Shown here one piece after another: positions 33,739-43,412 of a stretch of 64,000 bases of DNA (its first letter is position 1; each line of letters opens with the position of its first letter). The translations under genes were made by a program, and so were the position numbers. The DNA is taken from the NCBI RefSeq assembly GCF_900100795.1, contig NZ_FNCO01000001.1:248001-312000 (forward strand). The letters run 5' to 3'. The notes beneath the pieces were generated by a model. It saw only the letters and a program-made list of their open reading frames with translations. It did no database searches and was not told the origin of the DNA. This stretch comes from Pseudomonas abietaniphila (lineage in GTDB: Bacteria > Pseudomonadota > Gammaproteobacteria > Pseudomonadales > Pseudomonadaceae).

Positions 33739-34065
33739 GGAGATTCCTATGGTGTCGGGATTCATATGCTTGCGGCCAGGCCGAAGCATCACGCTGGACC
33801 AGCAGCAAAGGCCTTTCGTCAGCGATGTTCAGCGCGTGCTCCTGGCCCTTGACCGTTGAATGCTGCAGAGCAAATGTCTGCGCGTCAGCACCGTTGAAGC
33901 ACGTGCCAAGAAGCGTTACGGGTCAGGGGTAAGGATCAATCACCAGGCCTGTTGCGACTAGGAGGTCTGTGCGATTTTTGGGATAGCAACGGGTGGTACG
34001 TTGTTTGTGATGAAACAAAAAAAATCCCCGGCAGTCACCTGCCGGGGATTCGATTGAAGCGCCGA
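33739..34065. other. Intergenic region
   Basis: About 330 bases between the MFS gene and the end of the cytochrome c gene. Apart from the terminator at 34023-34050 I see nothing recognisable. Confidence 0.5.
34023..34050 (-). terminator. Terminator of the molybdenum dehydrogenase operon
   Basis: On the minus strand AATCCCCGGCAG, loop GTGA, CTGCCGGGGATT followed by a run of T. It begins 15 bases after the cytochrome c stop codon. Confidence 0.9.
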
Positions 34066-35283
34066 TCAGTGCAGAGCGCTGGCGCGGCTTTTTTCGATGT
34101 CTTCCGGTTTGACCTGTCCTTGAGACTGACCGAACCGCCGCAGCACAAACGTGCTCACCGCCGCCAGTTCCTCGTTGGAGTAGCTGCCGGCAAAGTCGGG
34201 CATGCGCTGATCTACTCGCATGGCCTTAGGCGTGTGGCCTTCGATCAGGGTCGCGATCAGGTTTTTACCCGAAGGGTCGTTGACGGTCTTCAGGCCTGCG
34301 AGACCGCCCGCGGGCGATTGCCGTCCGCTGCCATCGAGTTGGTGACAGGCGACGCAGGTGTCGTTGAACAGCTTCAGGCCGACGCCTTTTTGCAGCGCCG
34401 CATCGTTCATGACCATCGATGGTCGTGTGATCCCTTCCGCTTGCGCCGGCGTGCTCTTGAGGTATACCGCGATGGCTTTGAGGTCTTCCGGGCTCAGGTA
34501 ACGCAGGCTGTGTTCGACCGCATCGGCCATCGGCCCGCCAGCGCCACCAAAGCCCGGCGCGTAGCCCTTGGAGAGGTAGCTGACAAGGGCGTCTTCCGGC
34601 CATGCACCGATGCCGTGTTGAACATCGGAACTGATGTTGTACGCCTGCCAGTTCCCCAGTTCGGCGCCCGCCAGCGGCCGACCCGAGCTCATCGCCTGGA
34701 AGAGATTGCGCGGGGTGTGACATTCGCCACAGTGGCCAGGCCCTTGAACCAGGTAGGCGCCCCGGTTCCATTCAGCGCTTTGCTTGCTGTCGGGCGTGAA
34801 CCGCTCGTTGGACGCGAAGATCGCGTTCCAGAACATCATTCCCCAGCGCTGGTTGAATGGAAACGACACGGTGTTCTCGGGCGGTACTTGCTTCACCGGT
34901 TCGAGGCTGAACAGGTAGCCCTTGATCGCCAGAATGTCTTCACGCGACATCAGGGTGTACGACGTGTACGGGAATGCCGGGTAGTAATGTTTGCCGTCCT
35001 TGCCGACGCCTTTTTGCAAGGCGCTGACGAACTCGTCGTCGGTCCAGTTACCGATGCCGGTTTCTTTGTCCGGGGTGATGTTGGGTGAGTAGATGCTGCC
35101 GAATGGTAGCTTGAACTCAAGTCCCCCGGCGAAGGGTTTACCGCCCGGCACGACATGGCAAGCCACGCAGTCGGCAGCGCGCGTCAGGTACTCACCCTTG
35201 CTCAGGGTGGCGGTTTCATTCGCGTAAACGCTCAGGGTCAGGCAACTGGCGACAAGCCCGAGTGCATGATGGAAAAATTTCAT
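34066..35283 (-). CDS. Triheme cytochrome c subunit of a molybdenum dehydrogenase
   Basis: 405 residues. Signal peptide (MKFFHHALGLVASCLTLSVYA), then three heme c sites: CVACH (about residue 39), CGECH (about 183) and CVACH (about 309), the plan of the membrane-associated cytochrome subunits of alcohol, gluconate and aldehyde dehydrogenases. It carries electrons from the Mo enzyme to the quinone pool or oxidases in the periplasm. AAGGAG precedes the ATG. Lies 10 bases after the Mo-subunit gene and ends at a strong terminator. Confidence 0.92.
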   Translation of the reverse strand: MKFFHHALGLVASCLTLSVYANETATLSKGEYLTRAADCVACHVVPGGKPFAGGLEFKLPFGSIYSPNITPDKETGIGNWTDDEFVSALQKGVGKDGKHYYPAFPYTSYTLMSREDILAIKGYLFSLEPVKQVPPENTVSFPFNQRWGMMFWNAIFASNERFTPDSKQSAEWNRGAYLVQGPGHCGECHTPRNLFQAMSSGRPLAGAELGNWQAYNISSDVQHGIGAWPEDALVSYLSKGYAPGFGGAGGPMADAVEHSLRYLSPEDLKAIAVYLKSTPAQAEGITRPSMVMNDAALQKGVGLKLFNDTCVACHQLDGSGRQSPAGGLAGLKTVNDPSGKNLIATLIEGHTPKAMRVDQRMPDFAGSYSNEELAAVSTFVLRRFGQSQGQVKPEDIEKSRASALH

Positions 35284-35293
35284 GGTGCACTCC

Positions 35294-37486
35294 TTAAACA
35301 GTGAAATAGCCCGAGCGGCTCAATGGCAGGCGGCGCTCGCGTACGCCGGTCGCGGCATACAGCGCGTTGACCAACGCTGCGGCGGCAGGGACTGCCCCCG
35401 TTTCACCTACGCCACCAGGGCTCTCGACGCTGTCGACGATATGCACCTCGACAGGGGGCGCATCGCTCATGCGAATTTGTCGGTATTGGTGGAAGTTGGT
35501 TTGCTGGACCTGTCCGTTCTCAATGAGAATTTCGTTGAACAGCGCGGCCGAAAGACCGAACAGGGTGCCGCCTTCCATCTGCGACGCGACGGAGGTCGGG
35601 TTGTTCGCAAACCCGCAGTCGATCACTGTCACCAGGCGTTTGATGCGCAGGCCTTTGGCGCCTTGTTTTTCCAGTTCGACAATGGTCGCAACGAAGCTGC
35701 CAAACACCGCAGACACCGCCACGCCACGGCCGGATCCGGCAGGCAGAGGTTTGTCCCACCCGGTGATTTCCGCCGCTTTGCGCAACACGGCCTGGGCACG
35801 AGGTTGCGATTGCATCAAGCCAAGGCGGTAGTTCACCGGGTCGGCTTTGGCGTTGTGCGCCAATTCGTCGATAAAGCACTCCACTGCATATGTACTGCGC
35901 AGTGGGCCTACGCCTCGCCACCAGGAGACCGGAATGACCTCCGGGTCGTGCCGGATGTAGCGAACCTGCAAATCCTTCAGGGTGTAGATCGGGTCTTTGG
36001 CGACTTCCACGGCGTCAAAGTCCACGCCATCGGCGGGCAGCCCTCCAAGGTAGGCGGCGACGACCGATGCACCCGCGATGCGATGCTCCCAGCCGACGGG
36101 GCGCAGGTCCTTGTCCAGGGCTGCGTTCAGACGATCGACGTAGTGCGGACGGTAGCGGTCGTGGGTCATGTCCTCTTCGCGGCTCCAGATCAATTTGATC
36201 GGGTAGCTGAGCTTGCGAGCAATGTCCACCGCTTGAAAAATGAAGTCGGATTCCAGGCGTCGGCCAAAGCCGCCGCCGATCAACTGGTTGTGGATCACGA
36301 CCTTTTCAACGGGCAGTCCGCAGACTTTCGCGGCGCCCATCTGGGCCAGTCCCGGTGCCTGACAGCCGACCCACAGCTCGCATTCATCGGCTCGAACATG
36401 GGCGACGCAGGTCATCGGCTCGAGCGGGGAGTGCGACAGGAAGGGTTGCTCGTAAATCGCTTCGAAACGGCTGGACGCATTTTTCAGTGCGCTGGCGATA
36501 TCGCCTGCCTTGTGCGCAAAAACACCGTCGCCCGCGCTGGCGTCGAACAGGGATTTATCCAGTTTCGCTGAGTCGAGACCTGCGTGCGGCCCCATGTCCC
36601 ATTCGATGTCCAAGGCGTTGAGCGCTTGCTGGCACGCCCAGAAGTTCGTCGCCGTGACCGCGACCGCGTTGTCCAGCCGCACGACGTCTCGAACGCCGGC
36701 GATCGCTTTTGCGGCGGCTTCGTTCTTGAGGTTGCGCAGGGTGCCGCCCGATACAGGGCAGGTCCGCGTGGACGCGATCAGCATGCCGGGCACTTGCAGG
36801 TCAATCGTGAACTTGGCGGTGCCGTTGACCTTGTGCGGCGTGTCCAGACGCTGCGCGGATTTGCCCAGCAGCTTGAACGTATTGATGGGCTTGAGTGGAA
36901 TGTCGGTCGGCAGTGGAAGGGCCGCAGCGGCATCGACCAGTTCGCCGTAGCCGGCGCTTTGATTGTTCGGGCCCAATACCCTGCCGTTTTCGGCGCGGCA
37001 CAGACTCGGGGCAACGTTCCAGCGCAAAGCGGCCGCCTGAATCAGCACCATGCGCGCGCCAGCACCGGCCTTGCGCAACGGCTCCCAGGTATAGCGCGTC
37101 GAGGTGGAGCCGCCGGTGGCCTGGAACGTCAGCAGCGGGTCGGTATACAAGGCCGCATTGGGCGGGGCTTCAGCGATGGTGACCTGGCTCAAGGGCACTT
37201 CAAGCTCCTCGGCGACCATCATGGCGATGCCGGTCTGAACCCCTTGGCCCATTTCGATCTTCGGCGAGATGACGGTGACCGCGCCGGTGTGGTCGATGCG
37301 CACGAATGCACCGTAGCCTTTTTCCGCGCCATCGCCCAGATTGGCACCCTTGACGACATCCGCCGCAAAGCTGCGAGACACCATGGGCGGCAAGTAGGCG
37401 CTGATGATCAGACCGCTCAGGGCGGCACCGCCCTTGAGCAGGCCACGACGTGAAAGCAGGGCAGGGGACGATTGATTGTCGGACAT
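35294..37486 (-). CDS. Xanthine dehydrogenase-family Mo-cofactor subunit (IorB-like), Tat-exported
   Basis: 730 residues from the ATG at 37486, which has GAGGG upstream and leaves a 10-base gap to the preceding gene (frame open to 37591). Twin-arginine signal SRRGLLKGGAALSGLIIS near residue 12. Molybdopterin-binding features include GIKPI-like IEMGQGVQTGIAMMVAEEL, GGGFGRRLESDF, VSWWRGVGPLRSTYA and PGGVGETGAVPAAAAL with the active-site Glu (VGETG) near the C terminus. The group comprises isoquinoline, nicotinate and aldehyde dehydrogenases. With the 2Fe-2S and cytochrome c subunits it should form a periplasmic three-subunit enzyme. Substrate not determined; aldehyde or N-heterocycle are likely. 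Confidence 0.9.
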   Translation of the reverse strand: MSDNQSSPALLSRRGLLKGGAALSGLIISAYLPPMVSRSFAADVVKGANLGDGAEKGYGAFVRIDHTGAVTVISPKIEMGQGVQTGIAMMVAEELEVPLSQVTIAEAPPNAALYTDPLLTFQATGGSTSTRYTWEPLRKAGAGARMVLIQAAALRWNVAPSLCRAENGRVLGPNNQSAGYGELVDAAAALPLPTDIPLKPINTFKLLGKSAQRLDTPHKVNGTAKFTIDLQVPGMLIASTRTCPVSGGTLRNLKNEAAAKAIAGVRDVVRLDNAVAVTATNFWACQQALNALDIEWDMGPHAGLDSAKLDKSLFDASAGDGVFAHKAGDIASALKNASSRFEAIYEQPFLSHSPLEPMTCVAHVRADECELWVGCQAPGLAQMGAAKVCGLPVEKVVIHNQLIGGGFGRRLESDFIFQAVDIARKLSYPIKLIWSREEDMTHDRYRPHYVDRLNAALDKDLRPVGWEHRIAGASVVAAYLGGLPADGVDFDAVEVAKDPIYTLKDLQVRYIRHDPEVIPVSWWRGVGPLRSTYAVECFIDELAHNAKADPVNYRLGLMQSQPRAQAVLRKAAEITGWDKPLPAGSGRGVAVSAVFGSFVATIVELEKQGAKGLRIKRLVTVIDCGFANNPTSVASQMEGGTLFGLSAALFNEILIENGQVQQTNFHQYRQIRMSDAPPVEVHIVDSVESPGGVGETGAVPAAAALVNALYAATGVRERRLPLSRSGYFTV

Positions 37487-37496
37487 GGTCATTCCC

Positions 37497-37949
37497 TCAC
37501 GCCTGGCTGACGCTTTTGATGGCCGCGCGGATGCGCGTGTACGTTGCGCAACGGCACAGGTTGCCGGACATCGCATCGACGATCTGCTCATCGCTGGCCT
37601 TGGGGTGTTCGGTCAACAGCGCGACCGCGGACATGATCTGTCCCGACTGGCAGTAACCGCATTGCACGACCTCATGCTCCAGCCAGGCTTTCTGCACGGC
37701 CTGGCCGACTGGCTGCTCACCGACGCTTTCGATCGTGGTGACCTGCCGGCCCGCCACCGCACTGACGGGCAACACGCAGGACCGCGTTGCATGGCCGTCC
37801 AGGTGCACCGTGCACACGCCGCATTGGGCGATGCCACAGCCGTATTTGGTGCCGGTCAGTCCCATCACATCCCGCAAGACCCAGAGCAGCGGCATGTCAT
37901 CGGGGACATCCAACTGATGCTCTACGCCATTAACCATTAATTTTTGCAT
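37497..37949 (-). CDS. (2Fe-2S) subunit of the molybdenum dehydrogenase (IorA-like)
   Basis: 150 residues. Plant-type ferredoxin cluster: [15 protein letters not shown] and a later Cys (RSCVLPV), then the C-terminal second cluster with [10 protein letters not shown] and [12 protein letters not shown]. This is the standard small subunit of the xanthine dehydrogenase family; it is probably exported as a passenger of the Tat-bearing large subunit. AGAGGTAG precedes the ATG. First gene of the three-gene unit; a histidine kinase gene lies 115 bases upstream on the same strand. Confidence 0.94.
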   Translation of the reverse strand: MQKLMVNGVEHQLDVPDDMPLLWVLRDVMGLTGTKYGCGIAQCGVCTVHLDGHATRSCVLPVSAVAGRQVTTIESVGEQPVGQAVQKAWLEHEVVQCGYCQSGQIMSAVALLTEHPKASDEQIVDAMSGNLCRCATYTRIRAAIKSVSQA

Positions 37950-38064
37950 CGCTACCTCTGGCGTTCATCACGGTAGACGCCCATGCCGGAACGCTGAATC
38001 AGGCATGGGCGCAAAGCTTGGTTTATTCGACTTCGCCCCGTGTCATCGACCAGGGCGGTCTTTT

Positions 38065-39690
38065 TTAGGGTGAAACGTGTGGAAACCCGCGACCGAGAGC
38101 GCTCGAGTGCGGTAACGCAGGCAATGTGAAGGCTACCTTGGCGCCCCCCTTGCCGTCATCCCTGTTTGCGAGTTGGATCAGCCCCCCGGCGGCCTCGATG
38201 ATCGACCGACAGATAGGCAGCCCCATCCCCATTCCTGTGGCTTTGGTGGTAAAGAAGCTGTCAAACAGTTTCCCTTCGAGCCCGGGCGCGATGCCGGGTC
38301 CACTGTCCAGTACCTCGAGCCGGACTTCGTTAGCGCCAACAACCTCGCTCCTGACCGTCAGTTCGCGGGTCGTTGAGTTCGCACAGGCCATGGCTTGCGC
38401 GGCGTTCATGACCAGATTGACGATCACTTGCTGCATCAGCACCCGGTCAGCGCGCACAGGCGGTAATGATATCGCCAGATCGGTCGTAAGCCTTACCGAA
38501 TTCTTGCGCAGCTCATGGTCAGTGAATTGAAGTGAATCCTGAATCACCTCGTTCAACGCAAGAGCCGTTTCTTGAGCCGGTCTGCGCAGGGCCATGCTGC
38601 GGATACGCGAAATCACATCGTTGGTGCGCTGGGCTTCGTCAACGATCTGCAACAGCGCGTTTTCGACCTCTCGCAAATCAGGCTCCGGCCTTTGCAGCCA
38701 GCGCAGTCCGGCTTGCGCATAGGTCGATATCGAAGTCAGTGGCTGGTTGATCTCGTGGGTGATGGACGCGCTCAATTCGCCCAGTATAGAAATGCGTGCC
38801 ACATGCGCCAGTTCTGTCTGCATGATCTCCAGTGCGTGGCGCGCCTCGGCCAGTTCCGACAGGTCAATGATGCCAATCAGAATCACGCCGCGAGCAATGT
38901 TCTCTTTGGAGAAGCACGCGGTAAACAGGCATTCGAATTCCTTGTCTTCAAGGGTTCTTAACCGCGTGACCTCAATGTTGTTAGGTTGCCCGGTCAGGGA
39001 TTTGGCGACGCAGCGGGCATAAACCTGAATGCTTTCGTCAGGCCAGTAACGATCGATCGCACCTAACATCTCGGTACGATCACCGCGGCCGAACAGTCGG
39101 ACGCTGTGGTCGTTCAAATCGACCACCTGGGTGCTGTGCATGAAGTCGCGAACGACTTCAGGGTGGGCCAGGAAGTGTGCTTCGAGATCGCGAACGCCGG
39201 CGTCGAGTAGCGCGCGGATTTTGGGTCCGACCGCCGTGAAATCAAGCTCCCAGAATGAGGCGGCCATGGCCTGGAACAGATTACGGTAACGGTATTCGGT
39301 GGCCTTCAGATGCAGCTCTGTCTCTTTTGCCAAAGAAATGTCATAGCCGGTCTCCAGAACACCCACGGGATGACCCGCCGCGTCCCTGCGCAGTGACCAG
39401 CGGGCGTTCACAAGGCGGCGGGATCCATTGCCGGTCAGCCGGGAAAGTTCGCCTTCCCAATAGCCGTGCTCCAACAGCAGCGCGTCAACACCGTCGTAGG
39501 TTTCTTTCTCGTGCCTGCATTGAAGCAAGGCCCGGGCGCTGGTGCCCAACGCCGAGTGTGAGGGCCATCCGTACAGGGCAGCGGCGGCTGAATTCCAGAA
39601 ATGGATATTCCCCTCCATGTCACGCACAAAAACGGCGTCGTGAAAACGCTCGAATACCTCGGCCTCGACGGAACTGATCGGTGGTGTCAT
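38065..39690 (-). CDS. PAS-domain sensor histidine kinase (FixL-like)
   Basis: 541 residues, no membrane segments. N-terminal PAS (about 10-125: VFVRDMEGNIHFWNSAAAAL), a second PAS-like region (about 130-270), H-box SITHEINQPLTS (His about 313), then an HATPase domain with NLVMNAAQAM, LDSGPGIAP and GMGMGLPICRSI. Same group as the kinase at 9991. No response regulator adjoins it; the FixJ-type regulator at 45920 is the nearest candidate. Encoded just upstream of the Mo dehydrogenase operon on the same strand and possibly its sensor. Confidence 0.88.
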   Translation of the reverse strand: MTPPISSVEAEVFERFHDAVFVRDMEGNIHFWNSAAAALYGWPSHSALGTSARALLQCRHEKETYDGVDALLLEHGYWEGELSRLTGNGSRRLVNARWSLRRDAAGHPVGVLETGYDISLAKETELHLKATEYRYRNLFQAMAASFWELDFTAVGPKIRALLDAGVRDLEAHFLAHPEVVRDFMHSTQVVDLNDHSVRLFGRGDRTEMLGAIDRYWPDESIQVYARCVAKSLTGQPNNIEVTRLRTLEDKEFECLFTACFSKENIARGVILIGIIDLSELAEARHALEIMQTELAHVARISILGELSASITHEINQPLTSISTYAQAGLRWLQRPEPDLREVENALLQIVDEAQRTNDVISRIRSMALRRPAQETALALNEVIQDSLQFTDHELRKNSVRLTTDLAISLPPVRADRVLMQQVIVNLVMNAAQAMACANSTTRELTVRSEVVGANEVRLEVLDSGPGIAPGLEGKLFDSFFTTKATGMGMGLPICRSIIEAAGGLIQLANRDDGKGGAKVAFTLPALPHSSALGRGFPHVSP

Positions 39691-39753
39691 TCGGCCGCCC
39701 TCAATAGGCTTTCGGCTTTCCAGGGGATCACCTTTTTCAAAGTGGGTATGGCG

Positions 39754-40554
39754 TTAATGCTCAATGGATACAAACCCGACAATGGAGGTGATGGTCTGAG
39801 GGTCGCTGAGAATCCTGCGATGCCCAAGCCCCTCTGTGATAAGCAGCGTTGAGTTCGCCCAGGCACTCTGGAGTGCTTGTGACTGCGTGACGCTTACGAC
39901 GCGGTCACCCGTGTCATGAACAATAAAGCCCTGATGGCAAAGCCCGGCGGTCAGCGCCGGAAGATCTGCAGAATCCAGGCTGACGCGTGTGAACGCTTCT
40001 GCCCAGCGTTGAAAGGCCTTGGCTTGTGTGTCATCGAGCCCATGGGCGTGGGCGCTGCCGATCACGACCTGCTTCATGGAGCAAGGGCCACAGATGTGGA
40101 CGCTTTTCTCTACCGACAGGCCGTTTGCCAATGCCCACAGCGCCGCCGTCGACCCACCCGAATGACTGATCAGTGAATGGAAGTCGCCGAGCACCTGGGC
40201 AAGCGCCAAGGCAGTCCTGCCGGCGTGGATCATGCTCGAGACAGCGCCCTCGGAGTCACCGTGGGCGGGCGCATCGAACAAGACCACAGAGAACCCTGCC
40301 GCGAGCAAGGGTTCTACAAAGCCCATGAGGTGCGAACCGCGACTGCACCAGCCATGCACGAGCAGAACGCGGGGGCCCTTTCCGAGGGTCCAATACACGA
40401 TGTCTCGCGCATCGACCTTGAGCCGGGAGCAGGTCGCCGTGTCGAGAAAGGCCCTTTCTTGCGCCGTGGCGGGTACTCGGTCCGGGATAGCGAATGCCCT
40501 GCATGCCGCCTCGAGGGCGGGATCGTTCGATAGCAGGTTCTGGAACGTACTCAT
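39754..40554 (-). CDS. Alpha/beta hydrolase
   Basis: 266 residues. Motifs LLVHGWCSRGSHLMG (oxyanion), LFDAPAHGDS, nucleophile elbow SHSGGSTAA and His in EGLGHRRILSD. A Ser hydrolase of unknown substrate, probably an esterase or lipase-like enzyme acting in the cytoplasm. AAGGAC precedes the ATG. It follows a 36-base gap after the AhpD-like gene on the same strand and may be co-transcribed with it. Confidence 0.87.
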   Translation of the reverse strand: MSTFQNLLSNDPALEAACRAFAIPDRVPATAQERAFLDTATCSRLKVDARDIVYWTLGKGPRVLLVHGWCSRGSHLMGFVEPLLAAGFSVVLFDAPAHGDSEGAVSSMIHAGRTALALAQVLGDFHSLISHSGGSTAALWALANGLSVEKSVHICGPCSMKQVVIGSAHAHGLDDTQAKAFQRWAEAFTRVSLDSADLPALTAGLCHQGFIVHDTGDRVVSVTQSQALQSAWANSTLLITEGLGHRRILSDPQTITSIVGFVSIEH

Positions 40555-40590
40555 GGGCTGAGTCCTTGAGGCCTGATGCCGCTCAGGCGG

Positions 40591-41127
40591 TTACTCGGGC
40601 TTGGGGAAATCGACGGTGGTGTCGTTGATGCGATTGAACACGTTGGTAAAGGTGATCACGGAGATCGCCAGTCCGATGTGAACGACTTCTTCCCCGCTGT
40701 AGCCGGCTTCCTGCAGCGCCTGCACCTGAACATCAGGAAGTGTGCCGGGGTTGAGCGCCAGATGACGAACGAACGCCACGAGGGCATCTCGCTTGGTGTC
40801 CCCGGTCACTTGGCCTTCACGAATGCGGTGCATGGCCTCAACGGAGAGCCCGACCATTTTGCCGACCATGCTGTGGGCCGCCACACAGTAGTCACAGCCG
40901 GCCAGTTCACTGATCACCAGCTTGATGGTTTCCTGATCGGGTTTGCTCAGAGGGCCGCCGGACAGCACTTTATCGGCCGCCAGCATCGCCTGGAGCGCAG
41001 CAGGTGCCAGGGTTGCGAGGGTGGCGTAGGCGTTAGGGACCTTGCCCAACGATTTTTTGATGCCAGCGTAGATGTCTGCCGTTGCGCCGGTGGCTTGGTC
41101 TGCGGGAACAGAGGTAAAACGTGCCAT
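40591..41127 (-). CDS. Carboxymuconolactone decarboxylase-family / AhpD-like protein
   Basis: 178 residues. The redox motif CDYCVAAHSMVGK is the AhpD-type CxxC...H signature, with GLSVEAMHRIREGQ preceding the C-terminal helices that end in NRINDTTVDFP. Such proteins reduce peroxides or have thiol-disulfide roles rather than decarboxylase activity. GGAG precedes the ATG. Lies between two enzymes of reactive-compound metabolism in a minus-strand run. Confidence 0.9.
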   Translation of the reverse strand: MARFTSVPADQATGATADIYAGIKKSLGKVPNAYATLATLAPAALQAMLAADKVLSGGPLSKPDQETIKLVISELAGCDYCVAAHSMVGKMVGLSVEAMHRIREGQVTGDTKRDALVAFVRHLALNPGTLPDVQVQALQEAGYSGEEVVHIGLAISVITFTNVFNRINDTTVDFPKPE

Positions 41128-41245
41128 GGTGAATCTCCAGATCTCAATGTCAGCGGGTTTTCAAATAACGGCCTGAGTGGCCTCGGAATCATCCGTGGAA
41201 ATCGGCGCCCGGGATGTCTCCCCATGGACGCCGACTGCGGCTATC

Positions 41246-42286
41246 TCATGGGTGTTGAGGTGACGACGGTTTCATGACCAGAACCGCACGCAGCCGAACG
41301 TCCGCGCGCATCATTCGGTCGTAGGCCTCTTGCGCCTGTTCGAGGGGGAAGGTCTCAACCTGCGCGCGAATGTCTTGAAGGTTGGCGAAAGCGAGTGTCT
41401 GCTCGTTGTCCGCCACCGTGCCGGTGAGTGCGCCGGCGACGGAGCGTGCGCCGAAGATCAGATCCGTGGCGTTGACGCTGATAGGCTCGCCCGGTACGGC
41501 GACCACCACCAGCTGACCACGTGGCGACAGGCCCGGGATGGTCTGCGCCATGCCCTGTGCGGTCGGGGCGGTGCCGAGCACGACGCGTGCGCCGCCCATG
41601 GAGCGCAATACGGCGGCGACGTCTTCTACCGTGGCGTCGATGTATCGATGGGCCCCCAGGGATAACGCCAGCGCTGCCTTGTTCGCCCCGCGCGCGATGG
41701 CCACGGTGTGGAAACCCATCTTGCGGGCGAACTGCACCCCCAAGTGACCCAGGCCGCCAAGCCCGTGAATGGCCACCACATCACCCGCTTGGGCACCCGA
41801 GTGACGGAGTGCGTTGAACGTGGTGAGGCCTGCACACAGCAGAGGAGCGGCTTGCGCAGCGTCGAGGTCTTCCGGCACCTTCACCAGCCCGCGTGCTTCA
41901 GCGAGCATGATTTCGGCGTAGCCGCCATCGGTGGTCATGCCGGTGATCACCGGGTTTTGGCAAGTGACCGGGTCACCTTGGCGGCAGGACGGGCAAGTGC
42001 CGTCTTCGCCCGCAAGAAAGCCCACGCCGACGCGCTGGCCCACGCGCCATTCATGAACGCCATCCCCCACGGCGTCGATGCGCCCGATGACTTCATGCCC
42101 AGGCACGCGGGGGTAGGGGACGCCTGCAAAACCTTCAACCGTGGCGCTGTCCGAATGGCAAACGCCACAGGCTTCAACCTCAATGCGGACCTGGCCGGGC
42201 CCGGGCGTTGGAACCGGGCGTTCCACCAGTTCAAGTTGACCGGGTGCGGTTGCCACAACTGCTCTGTAAGTCGTGCGGGTTGTCAT
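41246..42286 (-). CDS. Zinc-dependent alcohol dehydrogenase (MDR)
   Basis: 346 residues. Catalytic zinc motif CGVCHSDSATVEG, GHEVIGRIDAVG; the structural-zinc lobe (CPSCRQGDPVTC) retains three Cys in a modified pattern; NAD-binding GLGGLGHLGVQFA. Similar to AdhA-type bacterial alcohol/aldehyde dehydrogenases. AGGTGA precedes the ATG. Adjacent AhpD-like and hydrolase genes suggest an aldehyde or detoxification setting. Confidence 0.92.
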   Translation of the reverse strand: MTTRTTYRAVVATAPGQLELVERPVPTPGPGQVRIEVEACGVCHSDSATVEGFAGVPYPRVPGHEVIGRIDAVGDGVHEWRVGQRVGVGFLAGEDGTCPSCRQGDPVTCQNPVITGMTTDGGYAEIMLAEARGLVKVPEDLDAAQAAPLLCAGLTTFNALRHSGAQAGDVVAIHGLGGLGHLGVQFARKMGFHTVAIARGANKAALALSLGAHRYIDATVEDVAAVLRSMGGARVVLGTAPTAQGMAQTIPGLSPRGQLVVVAVPGEPISVNATDLIFGARSVAGALTGTVADNEQTLAFANLQDIRAQVETFPLEQAQEAYDRMMRADVRLRAVLVMKPSSPQHP

Positions 42287-42557
42287 ATGTCACCTGAATG
42301 CAAGGGTGTGTTGTTGGGCGTTCGCACACGCTTGCGGGCCAAAGGCGTGGCTTTTCATCGCGTGCACGAGAGGGCTTGAACGCGCGAGAGCCGAGCGCCA
42401 AGGGTTGTGTTCAGTGATTCGCCAGCGGCATCGGCCACGGTTCTGCATGTCGGATCTCCTTCGCAGGTGCGAGAAGAAGCAGTCCGTTGCCGTCTTGCTG
42501 GAAGTTAAAGGGGGCCAGCAGTCCGGTTGCTCGAACGGTGGCCCGATTGCTCAGGCA

Positions 42558-43412
42558 TCAGTCATTCGAAGCGTCGACGAAAGCCGCGATGTGTTTGGCC
42601 GCAGTGCGTGGGTACTGCAGTTGTGGGCCATGCCCGGAACTGGGGAAGGTCACGATGTGCAGGGTGGGTAGCTGATCGCTGAGGGCGTACCAGTTCTCCA
42701 CCGGGAACGCGATGTCGTGATCGGCCCCAAGGTGCAGGACCGGAATGTCCGTCGTTTTCAGTACATGGAGCACGGCATCGACCGGGAACACCGGATTCTT
42801 GGGCCCGTCGCCCAGCTGCGCGCCCGCCCATTCGTGAGGAACGGCGGGGCTTGCGTCTTCTCTGTTCGACGCAAGCCGCGCCCACGAACGCTCAGCGGCG
42901 GCTCTGCTGGAGGCTGAGTCGGGCTCGAAGAACAGACTGACGAAATCCTCGAAGTCGTTTTCGCGCTTGGCCAGTTCGTAAAAAAGCGGCTCGCCCATTT
43001 TGGCCAGCTTGCCTGGAGGCGTTGTTGCGATCAGCACCAGATGGCTGACGAGTTGAGGCGCTTGGGCGAGGACAATTTGCGCCGCGACACCCCCGATCGA
43101 CCAGCCGCCGAGGGCAACCTTTCCTAATCCCAACGCGGTGATCAGCTCAATGGTGTCCTTCGCCAGCACGCCCGGGTTGTAACTTTTTTCACCCGTGGAT
43201 CGCCCCAGGCCGCTGTAGTCGAATACCGTGACCTGGAAACCCTGCTGCGCGAGGCCGTCGAGAAATACCGGGTCCCACGATTCCATTGTTCCGCGAAACC
43301 TGACGCAAAGTACGAGAGGTGTGCCTTGTCCAAACGTTCTGTAAGCGAGCGTCCTGCCACTGATGTTTATATATTGAGTGGGTGCATGAAAACTTACGGA
43401 ATGTTCAGTCAT
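42558..43412 (-). CDS. Alpha/beta hydrolase
   Basis: 284 residues. YRTFGQGTPLVLC at the N terminus, FDYSGLGRSTGEKSY, nucleophile Ser in LGGWSIGGVAAQI, Asp in HLGADHDIAFP and His in PSSGHGPQ. A complete Ser-Asp-His hydrolase of the epoxide/haloperoxidase fold group. Weak ribosome binding site. Divergent from the GlxA-type regulator at 43841, which may control it. Confidence 0.87.
   Translation of the reverse strand: MTEHSVSFHAPTQYINISGRTLAYRTFGQGTPLVLCVRFRGTMESWDPVFLDGLAQQGFQVTVFDYSGLGRSTGEKSYNPGVLAKDTIELITALGLGKVALGGWSIGGVAAQIVLAQAPQLVSHLVLIATTPPGKLAKMGEPLFYELAKRENDFEDFVSLFFEPDSASSRAAAERSWARLASNREDASPAVPHEWAGAQLGDGPKNPVFPVDAVLHVLKTTDIPVLHLGADHDIAFPVENWYALSDQLPTLHIVTFPSSGHGPQLQYPRTAAKHIAAFVDASND

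Noticed and set aside
35282..36571. Plus-strand frame of 429 codons opposite the molybdenum subunit
   Set aside because: Antisense shadow; the minus frame has all conserved motifs and the Tat signal.
40591..41127. True 4-carboxymuconolactone decarboxylase (protocatechuate pathway)
   Set aside because: It has the AhpD-type CxxC..H motif, and no pca genes are nearby.
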